Assembly: GCF_014648055.1 (NCBI RefSeq)
Contig: NZ_BMQJ01000009.1
Coordinates: 124,342 to 188,341, forward strand
From: Streptosporangium pseudovulgare
GTDB taxonomy: Bacteria; Actinomycetota; Actinomycetes; Streptosporangiales; Streptosporangiaceae
Direction of reading: 5' to 3'
Length of the DNA stretch: 64,000 bases
In this document: positions 34,916 to 42,952 of the stretch, in pieces
How positions within the stretch are numbered: position 1 is the first letter of the stretch
Layout: every line of letters begins with the position of its first letter
Translations under genes and position numbers: made by a program
The notes under the pieces: model-generated
Seen by the model: the letters and a program-made list of their open reading frames with translations, nothing else
What the model was told of the DNA's origin: nothing
The model's database searches: none

Positions 34916-35557
34916 ATGACGTCTCCCCCCGGCGGCGCGGCGGCCCGACGGCGTCGCCCGATCGCGGTGCCGGTCGCCGCGCTCGTCGCGGCCACCGGCC
35001 TGGGGATCACCGCGGCCCTCGGCGGCCTCGACGAGGCGCCCGACGACCCACCCAGGCGGCTGGGGCCCGGCGCCGTCCTCGACCAGGGGGAGTTCACCAC
35101 GAGGTTCGTGGAGTCCCGCACCACCGTCCGGCCCGGCCGGTACGGCGAGCCGGACAAGCGGTACCTGGAGATCGTGTTCCAGGTGACCAACAAGGGGGAC
35201 GAGACCACCGGCGTGGGAGCGCCGGGGCAGGGCGGGAAGCCCGGCTACTTCTTCGCCGGGTCCCTGCTGAGGATGACCCCGGAGATCAGGAGCGACTTCG
35301 GCCCCGACGTGTCCGTCCAGGCCGACGGCGTGCCCGGCAAGCAGCTGCACCCGGGGATGGAGTCCACCGTCGTGGTGCGGTACGAGCTGCCCGAGGGGCG
35401 GCGCCCGCCCGGGCAGGTGCGGCTCGACGTCGGCACCTTCGAGCACGCCGAGGGGTTCACCCAGGAGGTCGGCTGGCTCCTGGCCAAGGACGACGACGGG
35501 CCCCCGGTCGTCGCCGCGCAGGTCACCCTGCCCGTCCGGCGGAAGGCGGCCGGGTGA
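34916..35557 (+). CDS. Exported protein with N-terminal membrane anchor, DUF4352-like fold
   Basis: 213 aa. One transmembrane helix about 19-40, then an extracytoplasmic beta domain (YLEIVFQVTNKGDETTGVG ... GMESTVVVRYELPEG) reminiscent of DUF4352 proteins. TACCAT at 34902-34907 sits 8 nt before ATG 34916, so it is probably leaderless. Divergent from the HerA partner gene and first of a three-gene coupled operon. Function unknown. Confidence 0.75.
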   Translation: MTSPPGGAAARRRRPIAVPVAALVAATGLGITAALGGLDEAPDDPPRRLGPGAVLDQGEFTTRFVESRTTVRPGRYGEPDKRYLEIVFQVTNKGDETTGVGAPGQGGKPGYFFAGSLLRMTPEIRSDFGPDVSVQADGVPGKQLHPGMESTVVVRYELPEGRRPPGQVRLDVGTFEHAEGFTQEVGWLLAKDDDGPPVVAAQVTLPVRRKAAG

Positions 35558-36210
35558 TGGTCAGGCCGGCCCCCGGCCGGTGGCGCAGGCTGGGCGGTCT
35601 GCTCGCCGGGGCGGCCCTCGCCGCGACGGCGGTCGCCGCCCAGTCGTTCGCCTTCTCCCGCGACGACCACAGCGGCCCCCTCACCTGGACCGGCGGCCTC
35701 GGGGAGACGGTCACCGCCTCGCGGATCTCGGTGCGGGCGGAGGGGGTCCACGCCGCCAGGACCATCGAGGCCGGCACGTCCCCGGGCGCCTCGTCCGGCG
35801 TCTCGTCCGGCACCTCTTCCGGCACGGCGCAGCGGGCCACCACCAAAGGGATCTTCCTCGTCGTCGACCTGGCCGCGACGTCCACCCGGGTCCCGCAGCG
35901 GATCGCCCCGCCGGTCCTCCTGACGGAGAGCGGACGCCGGTACGCCGCCACCGACAAGGTGAACGGCGACCTGACCATCACGGGCCCCTTCATCCAGTGG
36001 GGCTGGTGGACCAGGAGGGTCGCGGTCTTCGAGGTCCCGCCCGCCGAGCTGGCCGGGGCCCGGATCGTGGTGCATCCGCAGGAGGGGAACGGAGCGCTGA
36101 TCGAGCCCTCCGCCCCCGAGGTGGAGATCGACCTCGGGCTGGACGAGGCCGCCGCGGCGCGCCTGGTCTCCACGGCGAAGGACGTCCACACGCTGGCGGG
36201 CAAGCCGTGA
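35557..36210 (+). CDS. Exported protein, second of the three-gene operon
   Basis: 217 aa. N-terminal helix about 13-31, then a beta domain with KGIFLVVDLAATSTRVPQR and RRVAVFEVPPAELAGARIVV, similar in plan to its neighbours. A Ser/Gly-rich loop (SSGVSSGTSSGTAQ) interrupts it. ATG 35557 shares one base with the previous stop (TGATG); GTG 35554 is possible. The C-terminal part after residue 190 is helical. Function unknown. Confidence 0.73.
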   Translation: MVRPAPGRWRRLGGLLAGAALAATAVAAQSFAFSRDDHSGPLTWTGGLGETVTASRISVRAEGVHAARTIEAGTSPGASSGVSSGTSSGTAQRATTKGIFLVVDLAATSTRVPQRIAPPVLLTESGRRYAATDKVNGDLTITGPFIQWGWWTRRVAVFEVPPAELAGARIVVHPQEGNGALIEPSAPEVEIDLGLDEAAAARLVSTAKDVHTLAGKP

Positions 36211-37292
36211 CGGCGCCTCCCGGCGGCCGGGACTCCGGCGGCTGGTTCACCCCGCGCGCCCAGGACGCCCCTCCCCACGGCCCCCGGTCCGCGGCGCCGG
36301 TCCCCGGCCGGGGACCGGCGTCCCCCGGCCCGGCGGCGCCCACACCGGCTCCCCGTCCGGGCGGCCCGGGACCGGCTCCGGCTCCCCGTACGGGCGGCCC
36401 CGGACCGGCTCCGGCTCCCCGTACGGACCGCCCCGGACCGGCTCCGGCTCCCTACCCAGGCGACCCCGGGCCGGCCCCTGCGCCCCACCCGGGTGGTCCC
36501 GGGCCCGCCGCCGGCGGGGCGCCCTGGATGTCCGGTGGGCACCGTGCCTTCCCCGACCGCCAGGTCTGGCCCCCCGTGGCCCGGGACGAGCCGGGGGGCG
36601 CCTCCACGCAGCCGTTCCCCGCGGTCAGGTCGGCCCCGCTGCCCCGGTCCGCGCCGCCGCCCGGCCCGCTGGAGATCCCCGGGGCCGCGCGCGGGGACCT
36701 CCCCGCGCCTCCCGCCCCCGCCCGGCGTCCGGCCCGCACCGCGCTCCGGGTCACCGCGGCGGTCCTGGCACTGGCCGTGGCCGTGGCCGTCCCGACGTGG
36801 GACGGGTACCTGACCTACAAAGACGCGCGGCCGGACGACCGTGTCCACACGTTCGCCGCCGGCCGGACCGCCACGTTCCAGCATGTCTCCTGGCAGGTGG
36901 CCGTGGAGGAGTCGGACGGCCTGCCCGGCGACCGCCCGCTGGAGCCGGACCGGCGGTGGCTGAGGATCAGGCTGACCCGGACCGCCCTGGACCCCGAGGG
37001 CGTGATCCGGCGCGGCATCCCCGACGTCGAGGTGCGCCACCCCGACGGCCGGTCCTGGGTGGCTCAGATCACCGAGGACGACGTCCCCCTCGACGCCGCC
37101 GAGCACAGGGTCGGCACGCCGTACCACTACGACGTGCTCAGCCTGGTGCCCAGGGCCCTCGCCCGCGAGGTGTCGGTGTGCGTGCGTCCGAGCTCCTTCC
37201 GGACGATCGAGAACGAGTCCTTCGAGGACTCGATGAAGCGCACCGCGCGGGAGAGCGAACTGAACGACAACGTCCTCTGCTTCAGGCGCTGA
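36207..37292 (+). CDS. Proline-rich membrane-anchored protein, third of the operon
   Basis: 361 aa. Residues 1-165 are a Pro/Gly/Ala-rich cytoplasmic tail with five 11-residue repeats (theme GPGPAPAPRTG). A transmembrane helix lies about 175-195 (ALRVTAAVLALAVAVAVPTW). An exported domain follows (RWLRIRLTRTALDPEG, VRHPDGRSWVAQ) that parallels the two genes before, with two Cys (VCVRP, VLCFRR). The GTG start overlaps the previous TGA (GTGA). Function unknown. Confidence 0.73.
   Translation: MTAPPGGRDSGGWFTPRAQDAPPHGPRSAAPVPGRGPASPGPAAPTPAPRPGGPGPAPAPRTGGPGPAPAPRTDRPGPAPAPYPGDPGPAPAPHPGGPGPAAGGAPWMSGGHRAFPDRQVWPPVARDEPGGASTQPFPAVRSAPLPRSAPPPGPLEIPGAARGDLPAPPAPARRPARTALRVTAAVLALAVAVAVPTWDGYLTYKDARPDDRVHTFAAGRTATFQHVSWQVAVEESDGLPGDRPLEPDRRWLRIRLTRTALDPEGVIRRGIPDVEVRHPDGRSWVAQITEDDVPLDAAEHRVGTPYHYDVLSLVPRALAREVSVCVRPSSFRTIENESFEDSMKRTARESELNDNVLCFRR
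36351..36515 (+). repeat. 33-bp tandem repeat, five units
   Basis: Units start at 36351, 36384, 36417, 36450 and 36483. The first three are nearly identical and the last two are diverged. Each unit codes for 11 residues of the Pro-rich tail. Confidence 0.85.
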
Positions 37293-37319
37293 CGACCTCA
37301 CCGGCCTCCCGTTCCGCCG

Positions 37320-37345
37320 GGGGCCGTCCGGCGGCCGACGGCCCC
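37320..37345. terminator. Hairpin between convergent genes
   Basis: GGGGCCGTC (37320-37328) pairs exactly with GACGGCCCC (37337-37345) around an 8-nt loop. It lies 28 bp after the plus-strand stop and 63 bp before the minus-strand stop. Confidence 0.5.
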
Positions 37346-37407
37346 TCGGACACTCCCCGGACACCCCCGGACGCCTCTCCGACGCCTCTCGGACGCTGGG
37401 AAGCGCC

Positions 37408-38721
37408 TCAGGCGCCGACGGCCTCGCCGGTCTCCCTGGCGCGGGTGGCGGCGATGTCGAACGTCGCCGCCAGCAGGCAGATCGTCAGCGTGTCGACGAC
37501 GAGGTCGCGCAGGACCGACGCGGCGGCACCCCACGCCACCCAGCTGAAGGGCTCCGGGTTGCCGATCAGCATCTTGACGCCCTGGGTGGCGTGGTCGGCG
37601 CCCACCCGGACGAGCACGTAGCACAGGCAGAACATGCCGAACAGCGCGGCGCCCCCGCGGGCGGCGAGCCGGAAGGCGTTCACCGGCGGCACCCAGCGCT
37701 CCTGGAACCCGGCCGTCATCCGCGTCATGGTGGACCGGGTGAGGGAGTGGGTCCGCTCCATCCGTCCGGCCACGGTGTCCAGCCGGGTCCCCCGCACGAC
37801 CGACCTCGTGTCCTCGGCGAACGCGCCGTAGACGAGCGCCGCGACCGTCAGCCAGGTCAGCGGCCCGATCAGCGCGTCCACGACGTACGGCCAGACCTCC
37901 CCGATCCGGGCCGCGATCTCCTTCCAGCCCGGGACGTTCTCCTCCAGCCACTTGACCTGGTCGCCGAGCGCGTCGACGACCACCCGTTGGGACAGCCAGT
38001 CGGAACGGGCCTGGACGAGGGTGAACATCGCGTTGATGCCGTAGAACGCGAACGCCAACTCGAAGAAGGCGGCCAGCATCCCGCTGCCCCTGACCCTGCC
38101 CTGCGCGTGCCACCAGCCGAAAAGCCCCCTGAGCAGGTAGGCGGCCACGGCGATGGCGATGGAGAGCCGGACGTCGAGGGCGATGAGGCCGGTCCCGGTG
38201 GTGGACTCCTCGCCGGTGAGCGGCCGGAGCAGCAGGTCCTCGCCCGCGTTGCGGGTGCGGTCGAGGGCGACGAACTCCCTGGCGTCCTCGACGTGGAAGC
38301 TCCAGGCCAGGTAGATGGTGGCGAAGACCAGCGTGGCCCGGTTGAGCGCGCCGAACAGGCTCTCGTCCGCCTCGTCTCCGGCCCGCCGTACCCGGATCTC
38401 CCGGAGCGCGCCGCGCACCGAGTGCAGCATGCCCACCGTGACCACGAGCTCGTTCAGCACGATCAACGTGAAGATCAGCATCGTGACGACGAGCCGCACC
38501 TGCCGGTGGTCGCCGTGGGAGACCTCGGTGCCCGCCCACATCAGGCCGGCGCGGACGGCCCGCCCCGCCGAGAACCACAGCACCAGCGAGGCGGCGCGGG
38601 ACCCGAATATCCGCAGCGCGTGGAGGGGGAGCGAGTACGCCGTGGGCGCGGCCGGGGCCCGGCCGACGGCCCGCGGCGGCGTCGGGGCTGACGTCTGAGG
38701 CATGACAGGCGTTCCGGGCAC
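37408..38721 (-). CDS. Polytopic membrane protein, about eight helices
   Basis: 437 aa from GTG 38721, which lies 7 nt after TACGAT (38729-38734, minus strand) and is probably leaderless; ATG 38703 is an alternative. Hydrophobic segments include VRLVVTMLIFTLIVLNELVV, NRATLVFATIYLAWSF, LSIAIAVAAYLLRGLFGW, FFELAFAFYGINAMF, LIGPLTWLTVAALVYGAF, GAALFGMFCLCYVLVRVG and VVDTLTICLLAATFDIA. No family recognised. It converges on the exported-protein operon. Confidence 0.72.
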   Translation of the reverse strand: MPGTPVMPQTSAPTPPRAVGRAPAAPTAYSLPLHALRIFGSRAASLVLWFSAGRAVRAGLMWAGTEVSHGDHRQVRLVVTMLIFTLIVLNELVVTVGMLHSVRGALREIRVRRAGDEADESLFGALNRATLVFATIYLAWSFHVEDAREFVALDRTRNAGEDLLLRPLTGEESTTGTGLIALDVRLSIAIAVAAYLLRGLFGWWHAQGRVRGSGMLAAFFELAFAFYGINAMFTLVQARSDWLSQRVVVDALGDQVKWLEENVPGWKEIAARIGEVWPYVVDALIGPLTWLTVAALVYGAFAEDTRSVVRGTRLDTVAGRMERTHSLTRSTMTRMTAGFQERWVPPVNAFRLAARGGAALFGMFCLCYVLVRVGADHATQGVKMLIGNPEPFSWVAWGAAASVLRDLVVDTLTICLLAATFDIAATRARETGEAVGA

Positions 38722-38845
38722 CCGACGAATCGTAGCGATCGGCGTCGCCGGCCGTACCGGACCCACACGCCCGTCCGGGACCCGGGTTCGGCGCCGGCCA
38801 CCGGGAGCCCGGCCCCGGGCGGCATCCGAGCCGGAACGGGAGCCC

Positions 38846-38930
38846 GGCCCTCTCGCGGGGAACGCCGGGAACGCGAGAGGGCCGGGAACGCGAGAGGGCC
38901 GGCGCCCCCTCGCGGGGAACGCCGGCCCTC
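38846..38930. terminator. Two consecutive hairpins with shared repeats
   Basis: GGCCCTCTCGC (38846-38856) pairs with GCGAGAGGGCC at 38873-38883, and the same right arm recurs at 38890-38900. A second hairpin pairs GAGGGCCGGCG (38894-38904) with CGCCGGCCCTC (38920-38930). It lies past the stop of the minus-strand DUF1416 gene, so it probably ends that operon. Confidence 0.55.
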
Positions 38931-38981
38931 AGAGCCGTGACGCGGGCCGGACGGGCCGGCCGCCGGAACGGGTCCGGACGG

Positions 38982-39278
38982 TCAGACCGTCACGCTGAGC
39001 TGGGTCACCTCACCCAGGCGGGCCTGGGCGGGGATGTCCTTGGTGACGCCGCCGCCCGCGATGATGCGGACGGTCCAGTCACCGGGAGCGGCGAAGAAGC
39101 GGAAGACGCCCTCGTCGGACACCACGACCTCGCCGGTGAACTCGCCGGAGTGGTCCAGCAGGCGCGCGTACGCGGTGCCGGCGCCGGAGACCACCCCCTG
39201 GATGACGGCCTGGGTCGAGAGGTCGATCCCGGCCGGAAGAGCAACAGTCTGCTCCGGAGCAGCGCATCCGTCAGTCAT
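38982..39278 (-). CDS. DUF1416 protein, companion of the sulfurtransferase
   Basis: 98 aa. MTDGCAAPEQTVALPAGID, then a small beta-sandwich-like sequence (GDWTVRIIAGGGV ... GEVTQLSVTV). DUF1416 proteins follow sseA throughout actinobacteria, as here: its ATG shares a base with the sseA stop (TAATG), and GGGAGAGG precedes it. Function unknown; possibly an accessory for sulfur transfer. Confidence 0.85.
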   Translation of the reverse strand: MTDGCAAPEQTVALPAGIDLSTQAVIQGVVSGAGTAYARLLDHSGEFTGEVVVSDEGVFRFFAAPGDWTVRIIAGGGVTKDIPAQARLGEVTQLSVTV

Positions 39279-40117
39279 TATCGGGCCTCTCCCAGTTCGA
39301 TCGGCACGCCCACGAGCGAGCCGTACTCGGTCCACGAACCGTCGTAGTTCTTGACGTTGGCCTGGTCGAGCAGCTCGTGCAGCACGAACCACGTGTGGGC
39401 CGAACGCTCGCCGATGCGGCAGTAAGCGATGGTGTCCTTGCCGAAGTCGACGCCGGCGGCCTCGTAGAGGGCCTTCAGCTCCTCGTCGGACTTGAAGGTG
39501 CCGTCGTCGTTCGCGGCCTTCGACCAGGGGATGCTGCGCGCGGTCGGCACGTGGCCGGCGCGCTGCGCCTGCTCCTGCGGGAGGTGGGCGGGGGCGAGCA
39601 GCTTGCCGGTGAACTCGTCGGGCGAGCGCACGTCGACCAGGTTGAGCTTGCCGATCGCGGCGACGACGTCGTCACGGAAGGCGCGGATCGAACCGTCCTG
39701 CTCCTGGGCGCGGTACTGGGTGGCCGGACGCTCGGGGACGTCCTTGACCAGCTCGCGCGACTCCAGCTCCCACTTCTTGCGGCCGCCGTCGAGGAGCTTG
39801 ACGTTCTCGTGGCCGTAGAGCTTGAAGTACCAGTAGGCGTAGGCCGCGAACCAGTTGTTGTTGCCGCCGTAGAGGACGACGGTGTCGTCGTTGGAGATCC
39901 CCTTGGCGGACAGCAGTGCCTCGAAGCCCTCGCGGTCGACGAAGTCGCGGCGGACCGGGTCCTGGAGGTCGGTCCTCCAGTCGATCCGCACGGCGCCCCG
40001 GATGTGACCCTTCTCGTATGCGCTGGTGTCCTCGTCGACCTCGACGAGAACGACACCGGGCGTGCCGAGGTTGGCCTCGACCCAGTCGGCGTCCACCAGT
40101 GTGGCGGAACGGCTCAT
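39278..40117 (-). CDS. sseA: Two-domain thiosulfate sulfurtransferase (rhodanese)
   Basis: 279 aa. An inactive N-terminal rhodanese domain (EKGHIRGAVRIDW ... VVLYGGNNNWFAAYAYW) and an active C-terminal domain with YCRIGERSAHTW (Cys233). The CRxGER loop favours thiosulfate over 3-mercaptopyruvate. Makes persulfide sulfur available and detoxifies cyanide. ATG 40117 follows CCGGAGGATTGCC. Middle gene of DUF4395-sseA-DUF1416, downstream of a Cys leader peptide. Confidence 0.93.
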   Translation of the reverse strand: MSRSATLVDADWVEANLGTPGVVLVEVDEDTSAYEKGHIRGAVRIDWRTDLQDPVRRDFVDREGFEALLSAKGISNDDTVVLYGGNNNWFAAYAYWYFKLYGHENVKLLDGGRKKWELESRELVKDVPERPATQYRAQEQDGSIRAFRDDVVAAIGKLNLVDVRSPDEFTGKLLAPAHLPQEQAQRAGHVPTARSIPWSKAANDDGTFKSDEELKALYEAAGVDFGKDTIAYCRIGERSAHTWFVLHELLDQANVKNYDGSWTEYGSLVGVPIELGEAR

Positions 40118-40132
40118 GGCAATCCTCCGGAA

Positions 40133-40528
40133 TTATCTTGCAGGCAGTGATCGGCGGATGATCAAAAACATCTCGCAGCCGAGGCAGAAGCCGAAGACGG
40201 CGTTGAGAAAGGCGGCGAAGAGGGCCGCGGCGGTGGCGCCGAGGGCCAGCGGCGTGATCCGTGTGATGTATCCGACCAGGGCCGCCAGGGTGAAGGCGAG
40301 GCCGATCCCCTGCGCGAAGCGCGGCGGGGCGGCGTCCTCCAGCACACTGGGCGGGCTCTTCACTATCCCTTTGAAGACCATCCCGTACGGCGACGCTCCG
40401 AAGACGCCCAGCCCGAAGACCACGGCCTGGGCGGCGAGCAGCCACGTGCTCCCCGTGATCAGGACGATCGCGAGAACGGCGGTCGTCACGGTCGCGGCGA
40501 AACGGAGTGCTCTGGGATCGACGTGCAT
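40133..40528 (-). CDS. DUF4395 membrane protein
   Basis: 131 aa, about four helices. The C-terminal signature FCLGCEMFLIIRR (two Cys facing the membrane surface) and the central NAVFGF are typical of DUF4395, which often accompanies thioredoxin and rhodanese genes. It may carry a thiol or sulfur relay across the membrane. ATG 40528 follows TTGGGGAGCATCGAGCG; 15 bp separate it from sseA. Confidence 0.85.
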   Translation of the reverse strand: MHVDPRALRFAATVTTAVLAIVLITGSTWLLAAQAVVFGLGVFGASPYGMVFKGIVKSPPSVLEDAAPPRFAQGIGLAFTLAALVGYITRITPLALGATAAALFAAFLNAVFGFCLGCEMFLIIRRSLPAR

Positions 40529-40588
40529 CGCTCGATGCTCCCCAAGGGTGTGCGGATCGGCGCGGCGCGGGGCCGCTTGAGATCGCCC

Positions 40589-40672
40589 TTAGGAAAAGCG
40601 ACAGAGCGCGGTGGTCACGCGGCAGAAGTCGACCGCGCGCCGCTTCGTCAGCAGCTCTGTCGTCAGGATCAT
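40589..40672 (-). CDS. Cys-containing leader peptide upstream of the sulfur operon
   Basis: 27 codons: starts MILTTELLTKRR and continues AVDFCRVTTALCRFS, stop TAA 40589-40591. The RRAVDxCRV-x4-CR pattern is that of the short putative leader peptides found before sulfur-assimilation genes in Streptomyces relatives, and polycysteine leaders in mycobacteria attenuate such operons in response to cysteine. ATG 40672 is leaderless: TAATCT ends exactly 7 nt before it. The DUF4395 start is 60 bp downstream. Cysteine (or Cys-tRNA) shortage would stall ribosomes at TGC and TGT near the end (inference). Confidence 0.7.
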   Translation of the reverse strand: MILTTELLTKRRAVDFCRVTTALCRFS

Positions 40673-40679
40673 ACGAACG

Positions 40680-40709
40680 AGATTACCCCGACGTCCCGCC
40701 CTCTGTCAC
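40680..40709 (-). promoter_or_regulatory. Promoter of the leader peptide and sulfur operon
   Basis: On the minus strand GTGACA (40704-40709) and TAATCT (40680-40685) are separated by 18 bp, and the ATG follows after 7 nt. This is the best-formed vegetative-type promoter seen in the window. Confidence 0.6.
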
Positions 40710-40833
40710 ATCCCCGTCCAATTCGTGAGACATCCATGTTCGGCGGACGGGAGAGTCGCGGTCCGGAGGATCACGGTTCGGAGATCACGGCTCGGAGGCC
40801 CCGGTTCGGAGACCACGGCTCGGAGGACCCGGT

Positions 40834-41259
40834 TCAGTCGCCGACGGCGAGTCCCAGGGCCCCGATCACGTCGGCCTTCCTGGGCTGTCCGGAGGCGCGT
40901 CTCACCACGCGACCCGATCCGTCGAGGACCAGCACGGTGGGGGTGCGCAGGATGTTCAGCGCGCGGACGAGGTCGAGCCGCGCCTCGGCGTCGATCTCCA
41001 CGTGCGCCACGCCGGGCACCATCCCGGCGACCTCGGCGAGGACCCGGCGGGTCGCCCGGCACGGCTGGCAGAAGGCGCTGGAGAACTGCACGAGAGTGGC
41101 CCGCTCCCCCAGCTCCGCCGCGAGCTGCTCGGACGTCAGGCGTCCCATGTCGCCTCTCCTCCCGCCTCCCGTGTCGCGCGGCACGGCGCGCCGCCGCAGC
41201 ACCACCCCGGTCAGCGTCGCCAGGGCGAGCGTGACGAGCAGCACCGCGAGTCCGGTCAC
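40834..41259 (-). CDS. Membrane-anchored thioredoxin-like protein
   Basis: 141 aa. N-terminal transmembrane helix (about 1-22), then a thioredoxin fold with FSSAFCQPCRATRRVLAEVA (CQPC active site) and LRTPTVLVLDGSGRVVRR (cis-Pro loop TPT). The start is GTG 41259. Such genes usually sit beside DUF4395 and sseA in actinobacteria; here 161 bp and the leader promoter separate them, so it may be transcribed apart. Thiol-disulfide exchange at the membrane is likely. Confidence 0.83.
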   Translation of the reverse strand: MTGLAVLLVTLALATLTGVVLRRRAVPRDTGGGRRGDMGRLTSEQLAAELGERATLVQFSSAFCQPCRATRRVLAEVAGMVPGVAHVEIDAEARLDLVRALNILRTPTVLVLDGSGRVVRRASGQPRKADVIGALGLAVGD

Positions 41260-41434
41260 GGAGCCGACAACGCGCCGCCGGCGGCGGTCATTCCCGTCCG
41301 CCCGGGGCCTTCCGGGGAGGCGTCCCGGATGGGCGGAGGACGGCGGGACACGGAGGGGAGGGCACGAGGGGCCCCGCCCCGGCCGGACGCCGCCCGGAGC
41401 GGGAGGCGTCCGGCCGTCGGGCAGATACCGGCCG

Positions 41435-42322
41435 TCAGCGGGGGGCGAGGCGGAGCAGCACCCTGCCGCCGGCGACGACCTCGAACCGCTCGATGTCCTC
41501 GGGCCGGAGCGTCGTGGTCCCGGTGACCGCGCTCCCGGCGGAGACGCCGGGGTTGCCGTGGACGGCCCGGCCGACGGTCCACTCGGTGACCGTCCGGCGG
41601 ACGCCGTCCGCGCCGACCGCCACCAGGCGGCAGCGGGTCCCGCCGGGCACCCCGGACAGCGTGACCGTGACCGCGCTCGGCGCTGCGCCCCGCTCCGCGC
41701 CCGCCGACGCGGCCGGTCCCGCGCTCGGTCCGGCGCTCGGTCCGGCGCCCGCCGTCACCGTCACCGTGGCGTGGGCGGCGCCGTCGCGACCCTCGAACTC
41801 ACGGCCCTGCGGGGCCTCCAGCAGGATCCTGACCTCGCTCTCAGGGTTCTCGGACGGCGCGGAGCGCTTCGGCGCGGCTTTGCCGTACCCCTGGTCCCGC
41901 AGGAGGGTCCCGCTCCGGGAGGCTTCCGGCCGGGACTGCGAGGCCGCCGGAGCCGCGGCCGGACGGTCCGCGGCGGGCTGCCCGGCGGTCATCCACACCG
42001 TCCCGCCGATCCCGACGACCACGACCGAGGCCGCCACGGCGAGCAGCGCCCGGGCCGTCCGGCGCTTCCTGGCCCTGTCGTCGTGCAGCCGCTCGCTGAG
42101 CAGCCGGTCGAGCACCACCCGGGGCGGGCTGACCGCCTGCGCCACGTCCTCCTCGGCGACCCGGCCGAGCAGGGCGGCCACCCCGCCCAGCTCCTCGGCC
42201 TCCGTCCGACAGGCGGCGCACTCGGCGAGGTGCGCCTCCACGAGCACCCGTTCCTCAGGATCCAGCGCCCCCAGCGCGTAGACGCCGAGCGACATCCGGA
42301 CCTCGTCACACATCATCATCAT
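41435..42322 (-). CDS. Zinc-binding anti-sigma factor
   Basis: 295 aa. Residues 1-60 are an anti-sigma domain: CDEVRMSLGVYALGALDPEE and the zinc motif HLAECAAC (His31, Cys35, Cys38). A transmembrane helix follows at about 92-112, and an exported C-terminal part with a beta-rich RskA-like domain. The start overlaps the sigma gene stop (ATGA), the normal arrangement for coregulation. It should hold the sigma factor at the membrane and release it on redox or envelope stress through the Cys pair. Confidence 0.88.
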   Translation of the reverse strand: MMMMCDEVRMSLGVYALGALDPEERVLVEAHLAECAACRTEAEELGGVAALLGRVAEEDVAQAVSPPRVVLDRLLSERLHDDRARKRRTARALLAVAASVVVVGIGGTVWMTAGQPAADRPAAAPAASQSRPEASRSGTLLRDQGYGKAAPKRSAPSENPESEVRILLEAPQGREFEGRDGAAHATVTVTAGAGPSAGPSAGPAASAGAERGAAPSAVTVTLSGVPGGTRCRLVAVGADGVRRTVTEWTVGRAVHGNPGVSAGSAVTGTTTLRPEDIERFEVVAGGRVLLRLAPR

Positions 42323-42870
42323 GGCGCGAGCCCCCGCTCCTCCAGCGCCAGCTTCAGCGCCCGAAGCGCGTAGTACGTGCGCGACTTCACCGTTCCGGCC
42401 GGCACGCCCAGCGTTTCGGCCGCCTCCTTGACCGATTTCCCCCGGTAGTAGACCTCGGCCAGCACCTCACGGTGCTCGGGCCGCAGCGTGGCCACCGCCT
42501 CGGCGACGGCCCACGACTCGACGGCCCGCTCCAGCTCGTCGTCGGCGGGCAGCACGGCGAGCGCCTCGTCCCCCGTCTCCGGGGGACGCGCCTTGCGCGC
42601 CCGATGCTGGTCGACGACGAGGTTGCGGGCCACCGTGAACAGCCACGCCCGGATGGGACGGCCGCTGAGCGCGTCGGGATGCCGCCAGGCCCGCAGAAGC
42701 GTCTCCTGCACGACATCCTCCGCTCTCCCCGGATCGCCCGTCAGCCGCAGGACGTAGCCGTAGAGTGGCCCGCCGTGTTCGTCGAAGAGCGCCCTGACGA
42801 GCTGCTCGTCGGCGGTTCCGGCTCGGCTCACACCCCCATGACGTACGGCGGGGCGGATCGGTTCGGGCAC
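42319..42870 (-). CDS. ECF sigma factor, SigL-like
   Basis: 183 aa. Region 2 (ALFDEHGGPLYGYVLRLTGD ... QETLLRAWRHPDAL ... RAWLFTVARNLVVDQHRARK) and region 4 (LRPEHREVLAEVYYRGKSVK ... GTVKSRTYYALRAL). Wording and length resemble mycobacterial SigL, which with RslA controls envelope and secretion genes. The start is uncertain: GTG 42870 gives the longest form, GTG 42831 begins just before the conserved ADEQLVRALF; neither has a good ribosome site. Confidence 0.9.
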   Translation of the reverse strand: MPEPIRPAVRHGGVSRAGTADEQLVRALFDEHGGPLYGYVLRLTGDPGRAEDVVQETLLRAWRHPDALSGRPIRAWLFTVARNLVVDQHRARKARPPETGDEALAVLPADDELERAVESWAVAEAVATLRPEHREVLAEVYYRGKSVKEAAETLGVPAGTVKSRTYYALRALKLALEERGLAP

Positions 42871-42952
42871 CTCTCCAGTCGACCACGGAAACCGACCGGC
42901 TCCGGACGCCTCTCCGGCCGGCCGCAGAAGACGACCGGCCGGGGCGGCCGGG

